Below the pieces are notes generated by a model that was not told the origin of the DNA, did not search any database, and worked only from the letters and a program-made list of their open reading frames with translations. DNA of 64,000 nucleotides from Flaccisagitta enflata (Eukaryota > Chaetognatha > Sagittoidea > Aphragmophora). The number at the start of each line of letters is the position of its first letter. The stretch's first letter is position 1. This document shows positions 18,586-28,845 of the stretch, piece by piece. The stretch spans positions 83,948,001 through 84,012,000 of the forward strand of contig OZ231126.1 in assembly GCA_965153355.1 (NCBI GenBank), given 5' to 3'. Made by a program: the position numbers and the translations under genes.

Positions 18586-18846
18586 ACGAGACGATTGGCA
18601 AAAAGGAAACGTTTTAAGTGTAAACCAAACTTCGGAGGAACACGCAAATTCACTGGTGCAGAAATGGAAAAAAACAAACACTTTCTCACACGTAACGCAC
18701 GCCCAACTAATAACGTGTACACCTCGAAAGCAAGCATAATCAATCACGTGTACTTCTCACAAGAACGCACAATCAATCACGTGTACGTACACCTTACAAG
18801 CAAGCTTAATCAACCACGTGTACTATTCAAGTATAGCAGATCCTGA
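18586..18846 (+). CDS. Candidate exon, 86 codons, basic protein end
   Basis: After acceptor GTTAAAATCAG (AG at 18584-18585) a phase-0 frame runs 86 codons to TGA at 18844. It starts basic (TRRLAKRKRFKCKPNFGGTR) and ends in degenerate repeats with INHVY, from three DNA copies of AATCAATCACGTGTAC. No Met is needed if it is a terminal exon. The internal repeat could also mean a regulatory or satellite sequence read as protein. Family not recognised. Confidence 0.35.
   Translation, partial: TRRLAKRKRFKCKPNFGGTRKFTGAEMEKNKHFLTRNARPTNNVYTSKASIINHVYFSQERTINHVYVHLTSKLNQPRVLFKYSRS
18706..18826. promoter_or_regulatory. Cluster of CACGTG-containing repeats
   Basis: Three CACGTG hexamers in AATCAATCACGTGTAC-type units (18755, 18778 and a variant near 18813), plus a related AACGTGTAC at 18710, spaced roughly 24-40 bp. 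CACGTG is the E-box/G-box core bound by bHLH or bZIP factors in eukaryotes. A regulatory role is inference, and the same bases lie in an open frame. Confidence 0.35.
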
Positions 18847-19104
18847 GCTGACAGACCTTTTTAGGACCATTAACAATTTTGCTGCAATGCGATAGCGTTT
18901 GAAAATGCATAAAAACTGCGAAAAGAACAAAAACCGTCTAAAATATTCAAACGAAATTAAAGATTTAAAAAGAATTTCCACGAAGGTCGACAAGACACGC
19001 AGACGACGTAGACGAAGGTGAGACAGATGTCAATATTCAAAACACTTTGTCGAGTTAGAAAGGGATCGTTGGAAACCGTATTTATATACGCACACACTCT
19101 TTTT

Positions 19105-19290
19105 AGTTGCGTGCACGCGACTCTATGACCCACTCTGTCCGTCTGTCGGTCCGTCCATTGGTGGGTCCGTCACGCTAGCTTTTTTTCGCCCATTTACGTC
19201 GTTTTAAGTCATTTTAAGTCATTGTATATTTTGTCTTTTGATCTTGACGATCGCACGCGACTTAGAGGTGTTGGCCTTATTATACAAGGA
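19105..19290 (+). mobile_element. HT element, short GTGTTGGCC-ended type
   Basis: Hairpin AGTTGCGTGCACGCGACT with one wobble, then CTCTATGACCCACTCTGTCC and (GTCC/GTCG)n. A middle with repeated TTTTAAGTCATT follows, and it ends GCACGCGACTTAGAGGTGTT GGCCTTATT. Same type as 23239 and the expanded copy at 30296. Confidence 0.62.
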
Positions 19291-19502
19291 CCTGTAATTT
19301 TGTTTTTTTGAGGCTAGGATGTTCTAAATGCTTAAACCTTTGCAGGTTTTAAACTGAAATGTCTTTAGCATATCCTCAATAGTTTCAGTATGATCATAGG
19401 CATTAATAAATTTTTACAGTGTGGGTAAATACAAGAAAAAAAAATTACAAGTTGATTTCGATAGAAATGGTAATTCATTCTAGGAATTTGCATAGAAACA
19501 AC

Positions 19503-20427
19503 TAGTGTTCGCACGAGCAGGCAATTTGCTAGCAGAGCTGCTTGCAGAAATTTGCAACTGCTCTGCTGGCAGAATGTTTTCAGCTGCTAGCAGGAAGTAG
19601 CAGTAAAAATTTTTATTTTTTCACCAAATTTGTGGTAAAAATCTGATTTTAGCATCTGAACAGATTTCTTTTTTTCTCTTGTCAATATAAAATTTTCATT
19701 TGGTTGTTTTTAACATACACTTTTTAGTCGCGGGCTACGCAACTCTACACCCCGCTTTGTCCGTCCGTCGGTTGGTTGGTCGGTCGGTCGGTCCCCATTT
19801 TACTTTTCTATGTTTTTACGGTCTTTGGCCTCACTGCTCCTTGCCAAATGCTTTAGTAACTCAAACACTGCCCCTGCCCACCCGCACGGGACTAAGGTAG
19901 CCGTGTGTCCGGCCTTGTTTGTAAAAACGGGGGCATTTAGAATGTGTCAATCCTTCCAATTGAATTGACTTTGCACTTAGAGGATACAGTTAAAATTAAG
20001 AAGTCATTTTCCTTGTTTTGATACATTAGTGATTCTTATTGGAATATAAAAACAATTTTCAGCAACATAAACTATGGCACTTAACTTCATAGTAAGCAGA
20101 ACTTGCATCTGGTGCAGCTGGACTGTTTACCGCAGAGGAAACAATTGATACAATGACTGGTCCAAGAGGATTTATTACTATGCTTTAATTATCATAATCT
20201 ATGGAAAACCAAGTGGTTTTTTGTTGAACCACTTTCATGTAAATGTGAATATAGCTTCCCAAACCTTGTCTCTTCATTTTTTACATAATTCTAGATGACA
20301 AAAAACATAGCAGTTATTTCATATATGGTAGTACTCCACTGCTCTTTACTGCTAGCAGTGCTAGTAGAAAAATTTATTTTCTGCTTTCTGCTAGCAGAAA
20401 AAAAATCCGTTGCTTTTGCGAACACTA
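19503..20427. mobile_element. Non-autonomous hAT-type element with 8-bp target duplication
   Basis: Terminal inverted repeats begin TAGTGTTCGCA at 19503 and end TGCGAACACTA at 20427. They are flanked by the same 8 bp, GAAACAAC, at 19495-19502 and 20428-20435. hAT elements are known for 8-bp duplications and short TIRs with subterminal repeats. Here GCTAGCAG occurs several times near both ends (19527-19590 and 20350-20395). It has no transposase ORF. An HT element (19722-19920) is nested inside. A 29-codon open stretch (ELASGAAGLFTAEETIDTM, about 20101-20190) may be a captured exon. Confidence 0.82.
19722..19920 (+). mobile_element. HT element nested in the hAT-type element
   Basis: Starts TTTTTAGTCGCGGGCTACGC with an imperfect stem, CTCTACACCCCGCTTTGTCC, (GGTC)n, then GGCCTCACTGCTCC, CCCACCCGCACGGGACT and the end CCGGCCTTGTTT. 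Same layout as 1412-1606. Confidence 0.65.
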
Positions 20428-20619
20428 GAAACAACTTAAGTCGGAAATTGAATTTTGGCTGAGCCTTGTCCTAAAAACGTCCCTAATCTTTGGCATAATT
20501 TCAGTCTAACAGTTTGTAGTAATCAGTATCTCTGACGCAAAAAACATAAGTTGAGAAAGTTGATGTGTTGAATGTAGATGGAAATTGAAAACTGACCAAC
20601 CTTCAATTTGAGCTGACAG

Positions 20620-20705
20620 AGAGATTGATGGACGGACGGATAGATGGACGGGTGGACGGACAGACAGTCGAAGGAGTATTATAGTCAAACGTGCGTGTGC
20701 GTTCT
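20620..20705 (-). repeat. Decayed HT fragment
   Basis: GATGGACGGACGGATAGATG tract followed by ATTATAGTC and a weak hairpin remnant, in minus orientation. Confidence 0.4.
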
Positions 20706-20776
20706 CGATGTACAAATACGGCCTTTAAAAAAACGGTTTCAATTGAAACTTGTAGAAGCGTCAAAATTCCACATAG

Positions 20777-20920
20777 ACTGAGGTTGTGTCTGAGTTGAAT
20801 GGAACACAGCCAAAAACTAGGAAAGCATTCAGTTCAGAACAGTTGAGAACATCTAGAACTAGGAAGAAAACTCGAACAAAAACAGAAGCCCGACAAGTCA
20901 AAGCTACACCGAAAGACTGA
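20777..20920 (+). CDS. Probable terminal exon, 47 codons, basic C-terminus
   Basis: Acceptor ATTCCACATAG (AG at 20775-20776) is followed by a phase-0 frame of 47 codons to TGA at 20918. The peptide is of good complexity and basic (TEVVSELNGTQPKTRKAF, SRTRKKTRTKTEARQVKA), resembling an unstructured nuclear-type tail. No Met start, no recognised domain, upstream exons not found. The minus-strand frame 20761-21024 over it looks less protein-like. Confidence 0.42.
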   Translation, partial: TEVVSELNGTQPKTRKAFSSEQLRTSRTRKKTRTKTEARQVKATPKD

Positions 20921-20999
20921 TGACTTAGATGTAACGTTCTGTCAGACGGACAAAATGACTGACGAAGGGACAACAACTTTTGTAGCGTCATCTTGATTT

Positions 21000-21310
21000 T
21001 CTTCGAAATGTCGCTGGGTGGCACTTTGGAAGAGGCAGACGATCTGGTGTAGAGGCGTATGTACAGATGGACAAATGACCAAATGAACTTCCCCTCTGCT
21101 CTTCGACACTTGGTCCTGTTGGTGCCGTTGCCAATAAAGAGAAGGGGGGGGAGAAGAAAGAGAAAGCAACTTTAGCCAGGTCGAAGAAACTCACATTCCA
21201 TCAAATGAAAAGAGGAAAAAACGTGAGCTCGTAACGCGGGATAACGATATCGTCGCGAACTGCACTGGGCAGGGGTATACAGTCGCGAGTCCGTGACAAA
21301 AAAGCGAATT
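21000..21310. repeat. Decayed FB and HT fragments
   Basis: GGTCCTGTTGGTGCCGTTGCC near 21112 resembles an FB arm tip, and GGGCAGGGGTATACAGTCGCG near 21267 resembles an HT 3' end in minus orientation. A short ATG frame at 21008 (MSLGGTLEEADDLV) is too short to support. Confidence 0.35.
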
Positions 21311-21447
21311 GAAGGACGAAAAACCGCGCAAAAACAAAGCCAAAAATTTCACAACGATCAAAGATTATCAAATGTAACTAATGGTTAGACATCCAGTTTT
21401 TCTTTTCCTTTTTTTCTTTATTAATCAGCAATTGAGCATCGGGTAAG

Positions 21448-21709
<262 letters not shown>

Positions 21710-21741
21710 ACTCGTTCTTTTTCGATTCATTGCCAAACAAG

Positions 21742-21838
21742 TTCCTTAGACCGACGTCGCGTGCGTCGGCTCTTTCAGAAAGAAGTTGGACAACCCGAGT
21801 TCTTCAAAACGACATTTGAACAAGCTGTCTTCTACTGA
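21742..21838 (+). CDS. Candidate terminal exon, 31 codons
   Basis: AG at 21740-21741 follows the GTT array. A phase-2 entry gives 31 codons to TGA at 21836 (SLDRRRVRRLFQKEVGQPEF ...). It is protein-like and rich in Arg and Phe. No partner exon or family was identified. Confidence 0.38.
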
Positions 21839-21849
21839 ATGTTTCTTCT

Positions 21850-21960
21850 CTGATATTCAGAAGCATAAAAAACGCGATAAAAACCCTTTGAAATGACTTT
21901 GAGACAGACGGACGAACCAACCGAAAAGTGGTTTATAGAGTCGCGTAGCACGCGACTTAA
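21850..21960 (-). mobile_element. HT element 5' part, GTCGCG stem class
   Basis: On the minus strand, a perfect hairpin AGTCGCGTGCTACGCGACT (21939-21957), CTCTATAAACCACTTTTCGG, GTTCGTCCGTCTGTC and then ACGCGATAAAAACCC. The last motif is shared with the HT copy at 23239 and with 49580-49640 in the LTR element. Confidence 0.6.
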
Positions 21961-22000
21961 GATTGAAATGTGACTCATCTACTGACGGGCTAAATGCTGG

Positions 22001-22203
22001 ATGAACGGCCCGACAAACCGTGGTAAAGATGGAGGAATTGAAAGTCTGATAGCGGACGAACATTCGATTTACTTCCTAAAGTGGTTCTCAAGGTGCGTTA
22101 GTGGCTTAGTGCGTGCATGCGGGCGCAAATAAAAGAGTAAAGAGTAAAAACATTCAATTTCTTTGTTACACAATCGCAATTAAGGAAAGAGTAAACCTCC
22201 GAG

Positions 22204-22252
<49 letters not shown>

Positions 22253-22546
22253 AAAAGGTGGCATTTCTATTGTGATTTATGATTTGTTGAATTACATAGA
22301 AGCGGTAAGTTAGAACGAAATTACTAAGTTGTGTCCTAAGATGCAAAGAACGACATTTTGCGTCTCATTCTCAAGTTGCAGATGACATTGCGTCTTAAGT
22401 TGCATATGACGACCTATCTCCTCGTTTGCGCTTATATAAAGAAAGATGTAGTCTCGGAATTCCATGGGGAGACACGCAAGCTTGGCGACGGCAGACACTG
22501 CAGAAATAATGGAGAAGATGGAGGAGAATAGGAAAAACAACACGAT

Positions 22547-22626
<80 letters not shown>

Positions 22627-22712
22627 CGAGAAGAAAAAGAAGAAGAACAAGAGGATTAAAAAGAAGAAAAACTAGAGGAAGAAGAAGTTTGAGAAGAATA
22701 TTGGGAAGGTGA
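22001..22712 (+). CDS. Candidate three-exon gene, about 155 residues
   Basis: Exons 22001-22092 (ATG start, donor GTGCGT as in the first gene), 22190-22304 (acceptor AAGGAAAG, excellent donor GTAAGT) and 22452-22712 (acceptor AGATGTAG, stop at 22710) join in phase. Exon 1 reads MNGPTNRGKDGGIESLIADE... . Exon 2 has an Arg-Glu run from (GA)n, then GGISIVIYDLLNYIEA. Exon 3 has EIMEKMEENRKN, about 28 Thr from (ACA)n, and an Arg-rich tail. Exon 2 also joins in phase 0 to the exon candidates at 24200 and 24676, so exon 3 may be wrong. Not recognised. Confidence 0.36.
22206..22249 (+). repeat. (GA)n microsatellite
   Basis: A GA run inside the candidate exon 22190-22304, encoding Arg-Glu repeats in the predicted frame. 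Confidence 0.9.
22540..22627 (+). repeat. (AAC)n trinucleotide run
   Basis: About 29 AAC/ACA units followed by a purine-rich AAGAAG stretch to 22790. Confidence 0.9.
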
Positions 22713-22861
22713 AGCAGGAGAGGCAGCAGAAGATAAAGAATAAAAGGAATAAGGAGAGGAAAAGAAAAAAACAACAACTTAAAAAGGTGGAACATGAAAA
22801 CGAAAACGACTGAAGCCAAAAGCGACAACCAGGAAGCCTTTGACTGAATGAAAGGGGAAAA

Positions 22862-22866
<5 letters not shown>

Positions 22867-22929
<63 letters not shown>
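22867..22929 (+). repeat. (GA)n microsatellite
   Basis: Uninterrupted GA run. Confidence 0.92.
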
Positions 22930-22933
<4 letters not shown>

Positions 22934-23029
22934 TGACGCACTGAGCTCCTAGGCGCAGGGAAAAACAGTTTGGTAATTTTGTAGATGAAGAATCGCACGT
23001 GAATTTCCCTAAAATTCCGCCAGAGTAGA

Positions 23030-23150
23030 TATTAAGCCCTAAAACACCCCTAGCCCTAACACTAGCCCTAACCCTAACCTACTCCCTAAGCCTATCCCTG
23101 ACGTAATCCCTGACACACTAACCCTACCCCTAACCCTAACTAGCTACCCG
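23030..23150 (-). repeat. Degenerate telomere-like CCCTAA tract
   Basis: CCCTAACCCTAAC and variants (CCCTAGC, CCCTAAG, CCCTACC) over ~110 bp. Too degenerate and internal to be a telomere. Confidence 0.6.
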
Positions 23151-23204
23151 CTTTCGAGTGTTTGACCGCTTAAAACAAAAGACAAAAGCACGATACCTCA
23201 TCTT

Positions 23205-23492
23205 CTACAAGACCAAAAAATCAGCTCAATCGGACCATTTTTAGTCGCGTGCTACGCGACTCTATAAGCCACTTTGTCGGTCGGTCCGTCGGTCGGTCCG
23301 TCGGTCTGTCGGTCCGTAACAAAGTCGTTTTTAAGGCTTTTTATCGCGTTTTCGATGGCTCTGAATGGCAGAGAAGAAACTTATAAAAGTGCTTTTGAGA
23401 AAAAAAATTCTTGTCCGTCTGTCTGCCTGACATTTTTTGAAAGTGCCGACGCACGCGACTTAGGTCTAATGACCTTGTTAGTAGTGGGGGAA
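23205..23492 (+). mobile_element. HT element, GTCGCG stem class, with upstream AATCAGCTCAATCGG motif
   Basis: AAAAAATCAGCTCAATCGGA at 23217 precedes a perfect hairpin AGTCGCGTGC/TACGCGACT (23243-23261), CTCTATAAGCCACTTTGTC and (GGTC)n. The middle contains TTATCGCGTTTTCGATGGCT, and the 3' tag is CGCACGCGACTTAGG with ACCTTGTTA. The upstream motif recurs inverted at 53124-53153. Confidence 0.62.
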
Positions 23493-24190
23493 TCAACTAA
23501 GCTTGGAGAGCAAAATATTTTCTCTACCATATCCTCGGGGCAGTCAAAATGCGTAATAGACCATATTCCAACGATGTGAAACTAGAAACAGACCAAAAAT
23601 TTCCAGAAAGGGGCGCCGCAATCAACATTTTTGCAGCAACTCATGAATGCTGTAAAAAGCTAAAAAAGCAATGTTAGAAGCATTTTCGTCACTAACAACG
23701 TTTTGATTCTTTTACATATTAGTGTTAAATATTGACTCTAATCATGTCAATAAGGCTTGTCAAACATCATGCAATGATGATAAATGATCTGCATTATGTT
23801 GAACCTGAAAGGTTGCAGCAAGTTGCAGCATTTAATGCCCTCTTTTGCCACAATTTGAACTTTTTTAACTCAAACCGCTTTCATTGGCCAAGTAGAGTAC
23901 TTCAAATTCTAGAAATTTATTCTTTGTGTACTTAATGAATTATATCACCTGCATTACAACTTTAGGGATTTGTGGCAACTTGAAGCAATTGCAGCAAAAA
24001 CAAAAACAAATCTTGCAGCAACTTAATAAGCCATGAAAAATCTTTCACCTACTTGATTTTTGCAAATAATGAAGATTCGCCAATAAACTAGGCCAAATTA
24101 AGGTCACTAAGTGCTCCCCGCTGATTAGGGTTATGTGAATGAACGCGACAAATGATTGAATGAATGAATGAATGAATAAATGAATGAATG
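23493..24190. other. AT-rich stretch, no supported gene
   Basis: Contains several TTGCAGCAA / GCAGCAACT motifs (23630, 23811, 23984, 24014), suggesting a decayed repeat, and a GAATGAAT tract at 24150-24190. The 67-codon ORF at 23732 has no support beyond its length. Confidence 0.35.
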
Positions 24191-24199
24191 AGTTTACAG

Positions 24200-24498
24200 A
24201 ATGAAGACGTTAGAATTGGCGGTCCCTGCATTTCAAATGATTGCGTGACCGATCGACAAACCAACCAACCGACTGACAGACGTTACCCCCTACAGAAGTG
24301 CTTTGACGCACTCAAAATCTCCTTCTCAATCCCTTCAACTAGATCTCATTTATTTCTTTATTGCTTGTAACTGCCTTGGACAAAATTTATTCTTTGTCCA
24401 ATTTTTACAATGCGTGGAAGTTTTAAGCCTCAAAAATTTCTCACACACACATACACACACATTCTCACACACACACAGACACATACACACGTATACAT

Positions 24499-24586
<88 letters not shown>

Positions 24587-24726
24587 ACACACACACACAC
24601 ACATACACACACGAACACACACATGAATGAGAAAATAAAATTCTTCATTTGGGTAGTACAGATATATATTTGCAGAAAGAAATCCACAGAATATTTCGAC
24701 AAGCTTTGGCTCACCATCATTCAGCT
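24200..24726 (+). CDS. Two small candidate exons flanking a (CA)n intron
   Basis: Exon 24200-24244 (acceptor AGTTTACAG, donor GTGACC; NEDVRIGGPCISNDC) and exon 24676-24726 (acceptor ATATATATTTGCAG, donor GTAAGA; KEIHRIFRQALAHHHSA) are both phase 0. They can follow the exon ending at 22304. The intron between them holds a (CA)n run. Both are short, so either may be chance; the splice sites of the second are strong. Confidence 0.3.
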
Positions 24727-24850
24727 GTAAGACAGAATGAATCAGACAGAGTCTGAACTGTAAGACAGAATGAATCAGACAGTCTCTCTGTCTGATTCAC
24801 ACACACATGAACACACACAGACACACACACACAGACACACAGACACAGAG

Positions 24851-24881
<31 letters not shown>

Positions 24882-24991
24882 AGCACACACACACACATGA
24901 GCACACACACACACATGAGCACACTCACACACACACATGAGCACACACACACAAACATACACACACACAAACATACACACACATGAACACA

Positions 24992-25070
<79 letters not shown>

Positions 25071-25102
25071 GAACTCACACACGAACACACACACACACAC
25101 AC
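24435..25102 (+). repeat. Two (CA)n-rich blocks
   Basis: 24435-24622 and 24800-25102 are CA microsatellites with TACA, GACA and ATGAGCA interruptions. Between them a 36-bp direct repeat TGTAAGACAGAATGAATCAG occurs twice (24726 and 24760). Confidence 0.88.
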
Positions 25103-25129
25103 GATTTGGAAGAACAGATGCTCAAACCA

Positions 25130-25245
25130 ACTGATGGACAGAATGATGGACGGACCAACGGACCAATGGACCAACGGACCAACGGATCAATGGATGAACC
25201 ATCAGGCCAAGCCTCTTTCAAAGTCGCGGGTGCATAACCTAAAAG
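25130..25245 (-). mobile_element. Decayed HT element
   Basis: ACGGACCAACGGACCAATGG tract followed by GCCAAGCCTCTTTCAAAGTC and a broken hairpin GTCGCGGGTGCATAACC. Confidence 0.5.
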
Positions 25246-25413
25246 AGAAATGGATTATCGAGATTGCATTAGAAATCCTTCTTTGAAAGTCCTCCATAGC
25301 AATTTTTGGAGAAACAAATTTGTATAATTCTTTTCGCTGAATTACTTGTAATAACACATGTAAAGATGAGAAATTGTTAAATTCTAGAAAAAGAAATGTT
25401 CAATTTCAACATA

Positions 25414-26337
25414 CAGTTGAGCTTCACTAGAAGGCATCTCAAGGGACCGATTGATTTCATGCCTTCTAGGCGAGGTGCCTTATAGCCAAGCATGTATATT
25501 TTTGCACCATACTGAGTACATAAGGTACATGAGGTGGCAACAAATTGATTTAGATCTTCCTTTACTTTTTACGATGGGTGATGATTGTAAACAGCTTCCC
25601 TGTTATCATTAACCAGCTCGCCACCTGACATACAAGCGCATAGAAAATGTAGACAGATGGTAGCGATTATTCTTGGACTGTCAAGGCATAATTATACAGT
25701 GGTTGAATATGTTAGATTGAGAATGAATGTTTTTCAGCTTGTTGTATGGAAAACTACAGTCGTTTAAACTATATTCAGTGAAGGTTCACACGGCCCTTTT
25801 CCATTTTTTTAAGTTTGGGTATAGTGAGGGATATCGTTCCACTTTTCATGTCATTTAAACACCAACATGGTATCATCTTCATCGATCTTTCACTGGCAAA
25901 GTTTCATCGGCACATCGTATTTTCACTCGTCTTCTTCATCATCTTCCTCCTCTCCCATTCATTTCACCTAGTTTCCCGCTTCTTCTTTGGCTTCCTCTTC
26001 CTCATAATCATTGGTTTTCCTCTTCATCGTCATCGATATCACTTGTCATCGTCATTGGTATTCCTCTTCGTCATCAAAATTGCCCTAATCATTTACCTTC
26101 TTTTCCAACCTTTGTCTTTCCACCGCAATTTGCTTGTCAGATGCCTTCAAGGCGAGCAAAATATCCATAAAAAATTCCATTTTTTATGCGCTATAGTGAA
26201 ATTTGCCTAATAGACGGGTGCCTTATATGCGGGGCTTTTCAACAAAGGAAGTTAGGGACAAAAGTCGGGACTTTTCAAAACATGCCTAGAAGCAAGGGAT
26301 GCATTATTGGCGGGTGCGCTCTAGTGAAGCTAAACTG
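25414..26337. mobile_element. Pogo/mariner-type MITE with TA target duplication
   Basis: The left end CAGTTGAGCTTCACTAGAAG at 25414 is inverted at the right end (CTCTAGTGAAGCTAAACTG, ending 26337). TA flanks both sides (25412-25413 and 26338-26339). The TIR resembles the CAGTTGAACC ends of known pogo/Tigger-like elements. 924 bp without a transposase; the 131-codon ORF at 25815-26210 is a hydrophobic low-GC frame I do not support. Confidence 0.75.
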
Positions 26338-26559
26338 TATGTTTCCCAAGCATAGATACTCTCCTATACAAAAGTTGATAGATAAATGGGTGGACATAAA
26401 CATGTAAATGAAATAATGATAGGATTTGATAAATGGATGGGACGATGGACAAGAAGACAGACTGACAGGGCAGGGTCAAAAACACGACTACTCCATTTAC
26501 ATACGGATGGACAGTGGCAGTGATATAAAGGACATCAGGATATTCGGACAATAGACATG

Positions 26560-26932
26560 AGCAGTGAGACGCCTAAAGAGCGCCAAAGAAGTAAACAAGG
26601 ATGGACCAATCGCCAGAGTGATAAATCAACCAACTAACTGACTGGCAAAGGTATGGGTGGAAAGACCGCCGAAGCATGTGACTAAAAACAAGACTTGAGG
26701 GCTTGCTTTTACACAAGATAATCCTGTTTTGAACGGGTCACGAGGTTGCTTTCTTTCATTTGCTCACCCCGCTCGCTTGCCCCACTCCCTTTCTCGGCTC
26801 GCTCTGTTCACCGGTTTGCTCACTCACTTTGCTACCTCGGCAGGACTGAATTGCATATGTATTCACAAATTACATATGTATTCACAATGTAAACGCAAGA
26901 TACAGAAATTCAGTGCGCCCATGTTCGTTAAC

Positions 26933-26935
<3 letters not shown>
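26560..26935. other. Decayed HT copy and unique flank
   Basis: 26600-26690 is a decayed HT region (ACCGCCGAAGCATGTGACTA, AACAAGACTTGAGGGC). 26840-26890 has a direct repeat ACATATGTATTCACAA x2. A possible 9-codon exon end (KFSAPMFVN) before TAA at 26933 is too short to call. Confidence 0.3.

Positions 26936-26988
<53 letters not shown>
26936..26988 (+). repeat. (GA)n microsatellite
   Basis: Uninterrupted GA run. Confidence 0.92.
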
Positions 26989-26992
<4 letters not shown>

Positions 26993-27189
26993 AATATGTA
27001 TAACCATTTGGATTAAGGTTGATTTTTTTTCTTTTTCTTTGACCATGCGATCACAAAGCTAAGGGGAGAGAGACAGAGAGACAGAGAGAGACAGAGGTCG
27101 ATGCACAGACGAGAACAAGCCCCCAAGCATGCTTACCTCCTATTGATGAGTTACTCTCAGCTCGCAAACAGATACGTAACCATGGCAGA

Positions 27190-27620
27190 AACAAGGCCGG
27201 ATACACAGCAATCCAGTCGCGGACGGTTTGGTAGGAGCAGTCATGCAAAAACGGCCTTGAGGTCCAAATCCCAGCCTTGAGGCCCAAATCCCAGCCTTGA
27301 GGCCCAAATCCCCGCCTTGAGTCCCAAATCTCCGCCTTGAGGCCCAAATCTCCGCCTAGAGGCTCAAATCTCCGCCTCAAGGCCCAAAACCCATCCTTGA
27401 AGCCCTAAGACTGGGATACGGGCCTCGAGGCTGGGATTTTGGCCTTGAGGCGAGGATCTGAGTCAGAGAGGGGAGGAGGAATAGGAGGAGGAGGAGAAAA
27501 TCCCCCATATGTGTGAAAGCACCTTTATGGGGCCGCTGCCCTGCTACCCCTCAACTTCAGCCACAACGTACTTAGGCAGGGCATGGGTACCGCTGACCAT
27601 CTGACACTTTTGCGACTATT
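27190..27620. mobile_element. HT 3' end plus FB4 right half
   Basis: AACAAGGCCGGATACACAGC at 27192 is an HT end in minus orientation. 27256-27470 is an array of TTGAGGCCCAAATCCCAGCC units. 27488-27545 is an FB right arm (CCCCATATGTGTGAAAGC, GGGGCCGCTGCCC), and 27545-27620 is the outer motif GGCATGGGTACCGCTGACCA. Confidence 0.62.
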
Positions 27621-27639
27621 TCTGCTATTCCCTTGGTTC

Positions 27640-27800
27640 CAATTTGGCATTTTTGTGCCATTAGGGCCCCCTTGCTGGGGCATTTGGGCCCTCAACCTTG
27701 CTTTTGTTCCCCCACACCAGATTACTTTATCTTGACAGCACATTCTTGTAATAACATTAAAGCAACAAAAGATTTTTTTGGACATTTTCAGCATTTTTTG
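27640..27800 (+). repeat. One unit of the GGGCCCCCTT repeat
   Basis: CATTAGGGCCCCCTTGCTGG, then TTCCCCCACACCAGATTACT, TCTTGACAGCA and AACAACAAAAG-like text: the same unit as the tandem series at 34124-34720. Confidence 0.6.
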
Positions 27801-28073
27801 ACAAAAGGCACGATTCGTGGACTCCCAGGCAGAGCATGAGTAAAATAAGCCATTTTCAAAACCAAATAAATATAACCCATCTATACATCATTGTGAAGGT
27901 ATTACTTTACTATTTATGAATTCACCACTGGAATTTGTTAGCAGGGTCCAATCTTTATGCAAATTAGGTTATAATGAAAAAATATGAAATTTCCCTTATT
28001 TTCAAAATTTAACCATTAGATGAAGTAAGATCGACCAGTAAGGGTCTATATTGGTGCAAATACGTAGGGGCAG

Positions 28074-28433
28074 ATGTGTTTACACATTATTGATCATTGG
28101 GCAGGAGTAGTTTTGAATGAAATTAAATACAAAGACCAAAAAAGTTCAAAATATCAATGTTTTGCATACAGACCAAACACTGTTTGGCAAACAGCCATAT
28201 ACAGCAACTTTCAAAGCAGCGATTGCAACATGATGCATTTTCGACTGATTACGAGACCGCCGCATACGTTGCTGCTTGAGCGAGTACGATTACACTTACC
28301 ATTCCATCAGTCTTTGATAGCGTACAATTACGACTACGAGTACACAATGAATACAACTTACTTAGGAGTAAAGCTTGTGATTGGGATCTTCCCTTATATC
28401 TCTCTATCAAAAAAGTTGCTGAAGTCCAAATAA
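28074..28433 (+). CDS. Candidate small ORF or terminal exon
   Basis: An ATG frame of 119 codons. Its last 40 codons (28311-28433, SLIAYNYDYEYTMNTTYLGV ...) directly follow an acceptor ACCATTCCATCAG and end at a TAA followed by AAAACGG, with AATAAA at the stop (CCAAATAAAAACGG). The C-terminal part looks more protein-like than the first 80 residues. It could be the last exon of a split gene or chance. Not recognised. Confidence 0.3.
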   Translation: MCLHIIDHWAGVVLNEIKYKDQKSSKYQCFAYRPNTVWQTAIYSNFQSSDCNMMHFRLITRPPHTLLLERVRLHLPFHQSLIAYNYDYEYTMNTTYLGVKLVIGIFPYISLSKKLLKSK

Positions 28434-28483
28434 AAACGGAAAATTTTTGTAGATTTCCTTCTTTCATTCTTCCCTTTTTTGTT

Positions 28484-28488
<5 letters not shown>

Positions 28489-28531
<43 letters not shown>

Positions 28532-28760
28532 TTTTTCTTTTTTTCTTTTTAATACTCAAGCTTTCAAAGTGACAAATCTGGATAGATGTTGCCTGTTGAT
28601 TGGTAAAGTACGATTTTGAAAATCACAGTAATTGCATTCTTTCATTGCATCATCTTCTTCTTCTTCTTCTTCTTCTTCTTCTTCTTCTTCTTCTTCTTCT
28701 TCTTCTTCTTCTTCTTCTTCTTCTTCTACTTTTTTGTCTTCTTCTTCTTCAAAAAAAAAA
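28489..28760 (+). repeat. (TTTC)n and (CTT)n microsatellites
   Basis: TTTC tetranucleotides 28489-28545 and CTT triplets 28651-28727, plus TCTTCTTCTTC just after. Poly-Leu, Phe and Glu ORFs are artefacts. Confidence 0.9.
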
Positions 28761-28845
28761 AAAAACTCGTCAAACCGATAGGAATTCTGCATTCTGATTA
28801 CATTTTTTGGAAAGAAATTACAACAAGGCCAGATACTACGCGAAT

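Noticed and set aside
23030-23150. True telomere
   Set aside because: The repeats are degenerate, internal and joined to dispersed repeats.
25815-26210. 131-residue hydrophobic ORF
   Set aside because: It lies within a MITE, is Phe/Leu/Ile-rich from T-rich DNA, and has no known domain.
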